64,000 bases of DNA. Source: Pedobacter sp. PAMC26386 (GTDB taxonomy: Bacteria > Bacteroidota > Bacteroidia > Sphingobacteriales > Sphingobacteriaceae). The notes under the pieces were generated by a model. That model had not been told where the DNA came from and ran no database searches. It worked only from the letters and a program-made list of their open reading frames with translations. Position numbers and translations under genes: made by a program. The DNA is taken from positions 3,063,067-3,127,066 of the forward strand of contig CP060294.1 in assembly GCA_014302835.1 (NCBI GenBank), given 5' to 3'. Numbering within the stretch: position 1 is the first letter of the stretch; each line of letters begins with the position of its first letter. Shown in pieces: positions 18,280 through 25,007 of this stretch.

Positions 18280-19458
18280 TTATGACATCACTATAATCCT
18301 CCTCCCTTCAATTTTAAACTTCATTTTCCGGGTTAATTCTAAAATTTTAATGACTTCCGATAAGCTTTTCGATCTGGAAATCGTTCCGCCAAAAGTGATG
18401 TTATCAAATTTCCCATCATAAGTGATATCTACATTGTACCATCTGCTTAGTTTACGCATAGATACTTCAAGGTCTTCATCAGCAAAGGTGAAATAGCCAT
18501 TTTTCCAGGCTACAACATTCTCTATATCCACTCGATTTACATCAAATGAGGCTTGTTTTAACGAAGCCTGCTGTCCGGGGCTCAGGAGTTTCGAACTACC
18601 CTGATTTTCCGGCTCATAAATTTTGGAAACCCGGACACTTCCTTCTAAAAGCGTTGTCTTAATCACGTGTTCTTCTTTGTAGGCATTTACATTAAAGTGA
18701 GTACCCAAAACCCGTACCTGCTGTTGATCAGTAACAACTGTAAATGGTCTTTTCTTATCTTTTGACACTTCAAAATATCCTTCACCGGTTAACTCAACTT
18801 TCCTTTCATTACCAGCAAATTGTGTCGGATATTTAAGTGATGAAGCTGCGTTCAGCCATACTTTAGTTCCATCTGGAAGATTGATTTGATATTGACCACC
18901 CACAGGAGTTTCAATCGTATTAAACTGTAGTGTATTTTTCAGTGAACTGGCAGCTGCCGAATTTTTCACAGTATAAACTAATTGTCCGTCTGCAGTCTTG
19001 GTCACACAAATCCCCGACTGTTCAGCAATTTCGCCATTGGTCGTATCTGTTAAGCTGATTTTTTCACCATTTGCCAGTGTTAAAGTTGCTTTGTTTCCTC
19101 CCGGTTGAATTACCGAAGCTAACTGGCTGGTGTTTTTTGAAATTTTTGAAGAAAAACGATTAAAATAGAGAAAGAAGGTCGTTCCCAGAACTAATAGAGA
19201 TAATGCTGCTGCTAAAATTGAGTATTTCAATTTAGCATTTATCTGCTTTGGGAAGCGGATATTCAGTTTCTTGTTGATCCTTTCATTTATTGCTGTGCCC
19301 AGATCGGCAGGTGTTCCTTCTTCTTCAGCAGTGAATCCGGTTTCATCAAAAGAGTTATACCATGTATTAAACACAATTCTCTCCTCTTCTGTAATCGTGC
19401 CATTACGCCACTTTTCAGCAAGTTTTGATAGTTTTTCCTTATCCTGGTTGGAACTCAT
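18280..19458 (-). CDS. FecR-family anti-sigma factor
   Basis: The protein has 392 residues. The cytoplasmic N-terminus (about 1-78) includes KLAEKWRNGTITEEE and EERIVFNTWYNS, a typical sigma-binding region. A single membrane helix follows at about residues 80-103 (YSILAAALSLLVLGTTFFLY). The periplasmic FecR domain (about 140-310) contains TPVGGQYQINLPDGTKVWLN and GEGYFEVSKDKKRPF. The C-terminal DUF4974 domain (about 320-392) has VAWKNGYFTFADEDLEVSMRK. It holds the ECF sigma factor inactive until the STN domain of the neighbouring SusC reports substrate. It sits between sigma and susC, in the standard order. The ATG at 19458 is clear. Confidence 0.95.
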   Translation of the reverse strand: MSSNQDKEKLSKLAEKWRNGTITEEERIVFNTWYNSFDETGFTAEEEGTPADLGTAINERINKKLNIRFPKQINAKLKYSILAAALSLLVLGTTFFLYFNRFSSKISKNTSQLASVIQPGGNKATLTLANGEKISLTDTTNGEIAEQSGICVTKTADGQLVYTVKNSAAASSLKNTLQFNTIETPVGGQYQINLPDGTKVWLNAASSLKYPTQFAGNERKVELTGEGYFEVSKDKKRPFTVVTDQQQVRVLGTHFNVNAYKEEHVIKTTLLEGSVRVSKIYEPENQGSSKLLSPGQQASLKQASFDVNRVDIENVVAWKNGYFTFADEDLEVSMRKLSRWYNVDITYDGKFDNITFGGTISRSKSLSEVIKILELTRKMKFKIEGRRIIVMS

Positions 19459-19522
19459 TATTGTGGCTGTTTATTAGATAGCCAAGCCAATTCAGTAAAT
19501 CCCTTAGTCCCTTAGGTTATTT

Positions 19523-20134
19523 TTATAAAAAAAGTACTGATTTAGCCATTTCAGCTAAATAGCCAAATCTGATGCGGATTGTTTTCCTGGCTTTTGAAAG
19601 ATGTGCTTCTACTGTTTTTTCTGCGATATTCAGTTCTTCTGCAATCTGTTTTTGAGAATATCCTTCTTCATGTTTCAGCTTAAAAACCAGTAAACATTTT
19701 TCAGGTAATATTTTGATTGTCAACGCCAGCTGACTTTGCAGTTCGTTAAAATCCAATTGATCTGAGGTAGACTCATCAATTGCGGAACTCAACACAAAAA
19801 CTTCCTTTTTCACCCTCGTTTCCCTGCTTTTTTTGGCCATCCGGTTGATAACTTCAAATTTTACTGCGACTGAGAAATAGTATTGAAATCCTTTAATTAA
19901 TTCAAATGTGTTACGCTTTCGCCAAAGGTTACAAAATATGTCCTGTACAATTTCTTCTGCTTCATAAGCATCATCAATTCTATGGCGTGCAGCAACATAC
20001 AGCCTTTCCCAGTATCTTTTATAAATTTCATTAAATGCAGCTTCGTCATCTATCGTAATCAGCGCAGCAAGCTCATGATCCGAAAGGATAGCATATGATT
20101 TTGTGTTTCTGGCTGTAAATAATGAATTCAGCAT
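19523..20134 (-). CDS. ECF RNA polymerase sigma factor
   Basis: The frame is open to a TTG at 20164, but the ATG at 20134 gives a normal-length product of 203 residues and is preferred. Region 2 (LSDHELAALITIDDEAAFNEIYKRYW, with EAEEIVQDIFCNLW) and region 4 (LPEKCLLVFKLKHEEGYSQKQIAEELNIAEKTVEAHLSKA, a helix-turn-helix) are both present, separated by a short linker. This is the Bacteroidota PUL-type sigma-70 family. It would direct transcription of susC, susD and the enzyme genes when released by FecR. It lies 38 bp after the FGE gene and 64 bp before fecR. Confidence 0.93.
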   Translation of the reverse strand: MLNSLFTARNTKSYAILSDHELAALITIDDEAAFNEIYKRYWERLYVAARHRIDDAYEAEEIVQDIFCNLWRKRNTFELIKGFQYYFSVAVKFEVINRMAKKSRETRVKKEVFVLSSAIDESTSDQLDFNELQSQLALTIKILPEKCLLVFKLKHEEGYSQKQIAEELNIAEKTVEAHLSKARKTIRIRFGYLAEMAKSVLFL

Positions 20135-20172
20135 TTTTATTAGGTTTAATATTGGTTTTGGCAAATAAAGGA

Positions 20173-21321
20173 TCAGCTCCTTTGTTTAGGTTTTGATGAG
20201 ACACATCTGAAACCTGTATTTTGAAGACCTGTATCTGGTGAGGACTTCATTCTGGCAGTTACTCTGTATCCTTTACAATAGGATTCGTTACACATAAATG
20301 AACCTCCGCGGGTTACTCTTTTAGGAATAGTGGGTTCCTGCGGATCGAAACTCTTTACCGGGCCCTTTGGATTCGTTGCGATATGATTCCCCAGAGATTG
20401 ATAGTAATTTTCATCGTACCAATCGGCTACCCATTCCCATACATTTCCTGACATATCATATAAACCATACCCGTTTGCAGCAAACGATGCTACTGGAGCT
20501 ATCCCTTGAAAATGATCCCAGTTTGTATTTTTATCCGGGAAACTTCCCTGCCAGGTATTTGCTTTTGGTTTTCCCTTTTCTATGGGCTCATTCCCCCAGG
20601 GATAAGTGGCTTCTTTGAGTCCTCCGCGAGCGGCATATTCCCATTCTGCTTCAGTTGGTAAACGTTTACCAGCCCATTTGGCATAGGCCGATGCATCTTC
20701 CCATGAAATCTGAGTGACCGGATAATTTTCTTTGCCTTTAATATCTTGTTCCGGGCCTTCCGGATGTCTCCAGTTCGCACCGGGTGTCCAGCTCCACCAA
20801 AGACTGGCATTATTTAATGGAACAGGGTGTGTTGGCGGATTAAAAGTAAGTGCTGCCGGAACCAGCATATCGTCGGCAGGTTTTGAAGTACCTGGAGGCA
20901 ATTGCTTTTTAAGTTCCTCCCAGTCAGGTTTGCGTTCGGCAACAGTTATGTAACCGGTAGCCTTAACAAAGGCTTCAAATTCTGCATTAGTTACTTCGGT
21001 TTCATCCATCCAGAAACCATTCAATTTCACTTCATGAGCAGGATATTCATCCATTCTACCTTCATTATCTCTTGCACCCATCACAAAATTTCCAGCCGGG
21101 ATCCAGATCATTTTGTTTGCAATATGCCCGCTACCTGCTAAAATTGTTTGATTTGATGAGTTTATAACAGGGATACCATAACGTGTAGGTAAACTACTAC
21201 TACAAGAGGTATGGGAAGAATCATGCGCATTGGCGTTGCCTTTTTGTTCCTTTACTTTCGGTTTACAGGAGCAGGCAACTAATAATGGCAGCAGATAAAA
21301 AGCTCTTTTATTCATTTTCAT
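20173..21321 (-). CDS. Formylglycine-generating enzyme (FGE/SUMF1 type), predicted lipoprotein
   Basis: The protein has 382 residues. The N-terminus (LPLLVACSC) is a lipoprotein signal with the acceptor Cys at residue 17. A complete FGE-sulfatase domain spans about residues 70-375: MIWIPAGNFVMGARDNEGRMDE, VTQISWEDASAYAKWAGKRLP, TEAEWEYAARGG, GNVWEWVADWYD. In RGGSFMCNESYCKGYR, Cys344 and Cys349 match the spacing of the two catalytic, copper-binding Cys of human FGE (336 and 341). Many proteins with this fold lack these Cys; this one keeps both, so it is probably a true FGE. It would convert the Cys of the sulfatase at 11546-12949 to formylglycine. A second ATG at 21315 is equally possible. The lipid anchor places the reaction in the periplasm or at the outer membrane. 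Confidence 0.88.
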   Translation of the reverse strand: MKMNKRAFYLLPLLVACSCKPKVKEQKGNANAHDSSHTSCSSSLPTRYGIPVINSSNQTILAGSGHIANKMIWIPAGNFVMGARDNEGRMDEYPAHEVKLNGFWMDETEVTNAEFEAFVKATGYITVAERKPDWEELKKQLPPGTSKPADDMLVPAALTFNPPTHPVPLNNASLWWSWTPGANWRHPEGPEQDIKGKENYPVTQISWEDASAYAKWAGKRLPTEAEWEYAARGGLKEATYPWGNEPIEKGKPKANTWQGSFPDKNTNWDHFQGIAPVASFAANGYGLYDMSGNVWEWVADWYDENYYQSLGNHIATNPKGPVKSFDPQEPTIPKRVTRGGSFMCNESYCKGYRVTARMKSSPDTGLQNTGFRCVSSKPKQRS

Positions 21322-21660
21322 ATTTCATCTACCTCAAGAGGTTACATATCATCAACCAAAAAAAGGTTCAGAGAAGTTGGATCTGGTCAGGATTAATAGA
21401 TAATAGTTTAGCTAATAAATTGTGCTAGCTATAAAACTAATATACTGGCAAGCAGCCTCATTAAAAAGGATGAGAACTACGCAAACGCTTGCATAAGTAT
21501 GCTGGCGACAGGAGTTTTTTTGCTTGATGAGATACAAAATAAATGTAGAATAAAGTTAATTAAGGTGTGTTCAATGATTTAAAGACTTGCAAAAGATTTC
21601 GCCGTTAAATATCAGCACAAACGTTTGTTTTATACTTTCAGCATGGTTTTGTCGACATAG
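21322..21660 (-). promoter_or_regulatory. 339-bp spacer upstream of the FGE-sigma-SusCD locus, with a LacI-type operator candidate
   Basis: No convincing ORF or RNA gene is seen here. At 21481-21492 the sequence GCAAACGCTTGC has the centre-CG dyad symmetry and GCAAnCG half-sites of LacI/PurR-family operators. It lies about 160 bp before the FGE start. No clear TTG/TAnnTTTG promoter pair was found on the minus strand. Confidence 0.3.
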
Positions 21661-22047
21661 CTATACAATTACACGATCCGAACTACCAGTCATTCCAAGC
21701 AGACGCTGCAGAAAAATTTCGGCCATTATAGCTGCTCTTTTTTTCGCTTCAGATGCGACTTCGCCTTCAAAATCGGCATCAACGGTTTCATTGAACAGGA
21801 TTAACCAACGTTCGAAATGTTGCACATCGATAATTAGAAGAGCATGTTTGGCAAATGGGTTTCCACGAAAACCAGGTACACTAAATAACGCTGCATTCCA
21901 GAATTTATACATTTGCTGCAAGTGAGGCGTCCAATCCTGAATCGCACCTGCGAACACAGGACCGATTAATTCATCTTGCTGCACTTTTCCGTAAAATTTA
22001 TCAACGAATAAAATAATATCTTCCAGATTTTGAATATCAGCCTTCAT
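21661..22047 (-). CDS. Group III truncated haemoglobin
   Basis: A 128-residue protein with the two-over-two globin fold of group III (Ctb-like): DIILFVDKFYGKVQQDELIGPVF at the N-terminus, MYKFWNAALFSVPGFRGNPFAKH in the middle and HFERWLILFNETVD in the proximal helix region. Length and residue pattern fit the family. These proteins bind oxygen or NO; a role in oxygen or nitrosative-stress handling is possible but not shown here. The ATG at 22047 is the only good start. It lies alone, upstream of the FGE operon and divergent from the tandem leader units. Confidence 0.88.
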   Translation of the reverse strand: MKADIQNLEDIILFVDKFYGKVQQDELIGPVFAGAIQDWTPHLQQMYKFWNAALFSVPGFRGNPFAKHALLIIDVQHFERWLILFNETVDADFEGEVASEAKKRAAIMAEIFLQRLLGMTGSSDRVIV

Positions 22048-22237
22048 AGATCCAAATTTATGGAAGAAGATCAGAAGGTGAGTTGATTTACATTAAATAT
22101 TACCTAGAAAAGAGATCTAGAAAATCCAGTTACAATGCTCCAAACAATTGATCAATATATTTTAATGAGAAAATTCCTTCCATAAATCACGATACTGTAA
22201 CATTTTTAAGAGAATTACACATTAACTAAAGAAATAC

Positions 22238-22267
22238 TTGTTTTAGTGATTTAAAAGTAGAAATTTG
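22238..22267 (+). promoter_or_regulatory. Candidate Bacteroidota-type promoter for the leader-unit operon
   Basis: TTG at 22238-22240 and GAAATTTG at 22260-22267 (7 of 8 matches to TAnnTTTG) are separated by 19 nt, the preferred spacing for the main Bacteroidota sigma factor. The expected transcript start is near 22273, 36 nt before the first mini-ORF. Confidence 0.4.
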
Positions 22268-22308
22268 TTTTAATGGGTCTATTGAGGCATATATTTCACA
22301 CGCTTAAA

Positions 22309-22422
22309 ATGGTAGCTGCATTAAGACTGCAGCCTGCTCCTGTTATGCGTAGCCATCCCGTTTCTTACCATTCTAACTTAGGATACTTCTTCCTTAAAAA
22401 CAGCAAAGACTTTATTCAGTAA
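22309..22422 (+). CDS. Mini-ORF 1, 37-residue leader-like peptide
   Basis: The ATG at 22309 opens a 37-codon frame ending at TAA 22420-22422. Its last 19 residues (SYHSNLGYFF... ending NSKDFIQ) align without gaps to the end of mini-ORF 2 (SIHYHFGFFS... ending TSKDFIK), with 10 identities. Differences between the two DNA copies near the end are partly at third codon positions (AAA/AAG for Lys), which suggests that the peptide is conserved. The stop codon abuts a hairpin. It looks like a leader peptide or a repeated small-protein unit; no function is known to me. Confidence 0.45.
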   Translation: MVAALRLQPAPVMRSHPVSYHSNLGYFFLKNSKDFIQ

Positions 22423-22470
22423 GTCCCGACCCTGATTTGATTTGGGGCCAATAATAAAGTTTCGTTTTTT
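22423..22470 (+). other. Hairpin plus delayed T-run after mini-ORF 1
   Basis: The left arm GTCCCGA (22423-22429) directly follows the stop codon. The right arm is TTTGGGGC (22441-22448), giving a 7-bp stem with two G-U pairs. A T6 run follows at 22465-22470. The same arrangement occurs after mini-ORF 2. It could act as an attenuator coupled to translation termination. Confidence 0.45.
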
Positions 22471-22492
22471 AATATCTTAATTTATTTTGTTA

Positions 22493-22651
22493 ATGAATAC
22501 AATCCATACACACCACACTATTTACGCAATGCTCGAAATCTCCTTTACTGCGGGAATGCGTGCTTCATTTGCCATGTATTGTCAGGTGGTATCCATTCAT
22601 TATCATTTCGGATTCTTCTCCCAAACGACCAGCAAGGACTTTATTAAGTAA
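22493..22651 (+). CDS. Mini-ORF 2, 52-residue leader-like peptide
   Basis: The ATG at 22493 opens a 52-codon frame ending at TAA 22649-22651. The N-terminus is His-rich (MNTIHTHHTIY). The C-terminus shares GFF...SKDFI plus one basic or polar residue with mini-ORF 1. It begins 22 nt after the T-run that closes the first unit. It resembles amino-acid-responsive leader peptides in form, but no biosynthetic operon follows, so regulation of that kind is not supported. Confidence 0.45.
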   Translation: MNTIHTHHTIYAMLEISFTAGMRASFAMYCQVVSIHYHFGFFSQTTSKDFIK

Positions 22652-22702
22652 GCCCCGACCATATCCTGGTTTGGGGCCTTCAGGAAAATTATATCTTTTT
22701 TT
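22652..22702 (+). other. Hairpin plus delayed T-run after mini-ORF 2
   Basis: The left arm GCCCCGACC (22652-22660) directly follows the stop codon. The right arm is GGTTTGGGGC (22668-22677), with one bulged T and one G-U pair. T7 lies at 22696-22702. Position 22424/22447 in unit 1 is U-G where unit 2 has C-G (22653/22676), so the pairing is kept despite the base change. Confidence 0.5.
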
Positions 22703-22720
22703 ACTGAATTAATATTTCTT

Positions 22721-22957
22721 ATGATCAATAAATTTAAATCCATGTCGTGGATCGGCCTAGGCTTGATCTGTGCTTTTGGCTCAAACGTTACGCTTGTTCT
22801 TGCTGCATTGTTACTGGATTATCTATGGTTGAACATTCTGGCGGTACTGATATCCGTATTCCAATTATTCCTGCATCGAAAAATACGCCCCATGAAACGA
22901 AAACTTAAAACCCACAGCAAAATACTCAATCTCCAAAAATCGCATGCTGCGAATTAA
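22721..22957 (+). CDS. Small hypothetical membrane protein
   Basis: A 78-residue protein with two hydrophobic segments (about 10-28 and 32-52: WIGLGLICAFGSNVTLVLA, YLWLNILAVLISVFQLF) and a basic C-terminal tail (HRKIRPMKRKLK). I do not recognise a family. It follows the second leader hairpin by 18 nt after the T-run and precedes the Rnk/GreA-like gene by 42 nt, so the three elements may be one transcription unit. Confidence 0.5.
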   Translation: MINKFKSMSWIGLGLICAFGSNVTLVLAALLLDYLWLNILAVLISVFQLFLHRKIRPMKRKLKTHSKILNLQKSHAAN

Positions 22958-22999
22958 TATATAGTACCAAACATTTAAACTGATTTAAAGAATAATCAT

Positions 23000-23392
23000 A
23001 TGAAAACGGAACAATTAATGATCGTTAAAAAAGAACTGGATCTGTTAAAAAAACATCTTAAAGATTCTAATCTTTCTGAATACAATAAAAATCAATTACT
23101 TGCAGAATTAGGCTCTGCAAAAGTTGTGAAAGAAGATGAATTACCTGAAGACGCGGTATGTATCGGGTCGGAAGTGGAAATTCAGGAAGTAGTGAGTGAG
23201 AAAAAATATACTTTTCAAATCGTTCTGCCAGCAGAAGCGAATATGAAAGAGAATAAAATGTCCGTTTTTGCCCCAATCGGAACAGCCTTATTAGGATATC
23301 GTGTCGGTGCGCAGGTACAGTGGGAAATGCCAAATGGCATGAAAACATTTGCTATTTTAAAAGTAAGTCATAAAATATCACCCTTAATATAA
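23000..23392 (+). CDS. Rnk/GreA-GreB C-terminal-domain protein
   Basis: A 130-residue protein. A short N-terminal helical part (about 1-48, MIVKKELDLLKKHL and NKNQLLAELGSAKVV) is followed by a GreA/GreB C-terminal FKBP-like domain (about 50-125). That domain has CIGSEVEIQ, a VLPAEANMKENKMSVFAPIGTALLG stretch shortened here to its core ISVFAPIG-like motif, and YRVGAQVQWEMPNG. The coiled-coil is much shorter than in true GreA, as in Rnk-like proteins that bind RNA polymerase without cleavage-factor activity. It is the last gene before a strong bidirectional terminator. The role in transcription is inferred from the fold. Confidence 0.8.
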   Translation: MKTEQLMIVKKELDLLKKHLKDSNLSEYNKNQLLAELGSAKVVKEDELPEDAVCIGSEVEIQEVVSEKKYTFQIVLPAEANMKENKMSVFAPIGTALLGYRVGAQVQWEMPNGMKTFAILKVSHKISPLI

Positions 23393-23425
23393 TAAGATTA
23401 GCACAATAAAAAACCTCTTAAACGG

Positions 23426-23465
23426 AAAAGAGCCTGTATCATGAATTTATGATACAGGCTCTTTT
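23426..23465. terminator. Bidirectional rho-independent terminator
   Basis: A perfect 17-bp inverted repeat (23426-23442 and 23449-23465) with a 6-nt loop is followed by a T6 run on the plus strand and flanked by A-rich sequence for the minus strand. It separates the Rnk-like gene from the convergent SusD gene. Confidence 0.92.
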
Positions 23466-23482
23466 TTATTTGATGAGCTTAC

Positions 23483-24997
23483 TTAAAAGCCTGGATTATT
23501 AGGTAACAGGCTCGAATTAACATCCGTCTCCTGTTTAGGCAGAGGGAATAACAACTGTTTCTCTGAAAATGTTGCCCCGAAGACTGTTTTATGGCCAACA
23601 AAATTGTCCCAGTTCCCGGTCACATCATTGTGAACTTTTCTGGTACGCAACATATCAAACCACATTTTATTCTCAAAACATAATTCAAAATTACGCTGTG
23701 CCCATACTTCCTGTTCAAACGCAGCTGATGATAACGCTCCTATCGGTGCAAGCTTCGCTCTCTTTCTAATGTCATTTACAAACTGAATTGCTGTACCATT
23801 AGGTGCACCTTCTGCTTGATTTGACGCTTCAGCATACATTAATTCTACATCCGCCAAACGATATAAAGTAAAATTAAGATCAGATTTAGTTGTGCTCACT
23901 ACAGCTAGGGAATCAAACCACTTATAAATATAGGATCCTTTAAAATTAACAATCTGTCCTTCGGTTTTCGCGCTTTTATAACTGGTATAAAAGAATTGTT
24001 TTTCTGCTACCCGTTTATCGCCTGGCGCAAAAGAGCTGATAAACTGCGTAGTTGGATACACCGCCCCATACTCATCAGAGTATTTGGAAATTCCGGAAAA
24101 GTTTGGAATAGTTAAGGAAGTTAATGGGTTGGAAGATGGAACTGCCGCTGCATACTGAACCTGAAAGATAAATTCCCCATTATTCTTATTTCCAGGTTTC
24201 AACATGTCCGTATATTCAGGAAATAAGGAATAGCCACCAGTCTGCGCTACAGCCAATGACCGTTGTGCAGATTCAGCATAAAACTGTTTTCCTCCATTGA
24301 TAGCCGCACCAGCATAGGTTAAATACACATCTGCAAGGATTGATTTAACGGCCCCCATTGATACTTGTCCGGAGATATCTTTCCATGGTAAGGTCGATTT
24401 CTCTGCCTCCAGTAGATCTGGTATAATCACCGTATCATAGATGTCTTTCGCAGCAGTACGTGGAATCGAAAGATTCAGGTTCTTCGGCACTTCAGTAACC
24501 TTTGGCACAGCTCCATACATTCTTACCAGGTAAAAATAATACAGTGCTCTTAAAGTACGTACCTCGGCAAGCATATTTGTTTTACTTGCTTCATTAAGCC
24601 CCGGAGCATTGATTTTAGGGATTTTTTCGATGGCAAGATTACATGCTCCTATTCCCAGATACATTTGCTGCCACCAGGTATCAATATAAAAAGAAGTCGT
24701 ATTATAAGAAAGATTTTGAAAATTAACAGCTCCGGTTTGTCCAAGATCGCTATTTGCTTTCCCCGTCATAAATTCCATCAAATTCCAGGTATTACCACCA
24801 TAAGATGAGGGCTGACTTTGCAACACCCCCTGAAGATATTGATAGCCGCCATTGGCAAAAGCCCTGGCTACTTTAGCACTGGAAAGCTCAGAGTCCGGGG
24901 TGATAAAATCGGTTGGTTTTTCTTCCAGAAATTTCTTACAAGAGGCACATGTGAGTAAGACCAGCACCGCAAATATTATATTTTTTGTCGTTTTCAT
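23483..24997 (-). CDS. SusD/RagB-family surface glycan-binding lipoprotein (second locus)
   Basis: The frame is open to a GTG at 25027, but that start would overlap SusC. The ATG at 24997 (504 residues) gives MKTTKNIIFAVLVLLTCASC, a lipoprotein signal with acceptor Cys at residue 20 followed by KKFLEEKPTDF. SusD features include EVRTLRALYYFYLVRMYGAVP near residue 140 and, toward the C-terminus, YRLADVELMYAEASNQ and AQRNFELCFENKMWFDMLRT. It starts 10 bp after the SusC stop. Its ligand is unknown, but the operon also encodes a six-hairpin glycosidase. Confidence 0.93.
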   Translation of the reverse strand: MKTTKNIIFAVLVLLTCASCKKFLEEKPTDFITPDSELSSAKVARAFANGGYQYLQGVLQSQPSSYGGNTWNLMEFMTGKANSDLGQTGAVNFQNLSYNTTSFYIDTWWQQMYLGIGACNLAIEKIPKINAPGLNEASKTNMLAEVRTLRALYYFYLVRMYGAVPKVTEVPKNLNLSIPRTAAKDIYDTVIIPDLLEAEKSTLPWKDISGQVSMGAVKSILADVYLTYAGAAINGGKQFYAESAQRSLAVAQTGGYSLFPEYTDMLKPGNKNNGEFIFQVQYAAAVPSSNPLTSLTIPNFSGISKYSDEYGAVYPTTQFISSFAPGDKRVAEKQFFYTSYKSAKTEGQIVNFKGSYIYKWFDSLAVVSTTKSDLNFTLYRLADVELMYAEASNQAEGAPNGTAIQFVNDIRKRAKLAPIGALSSAAFEQEVWAQRNFELCFENKMWFDMLRTRKVHNDVTGNWDNFVGHKTVFGATFSEKQLLFPLPKQETDVNSSLLPNNPGF

Positions 24998-25007
24998 TTG
25001 ATTGAGA

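Noticed and set aside
22381..22680. Insertion-sequence ends formed by the two similar stretches
   Set aside because: The stretches are direct, not inverted, each contains a stop codon and hairpin, and no transposase or target duplication is visible.
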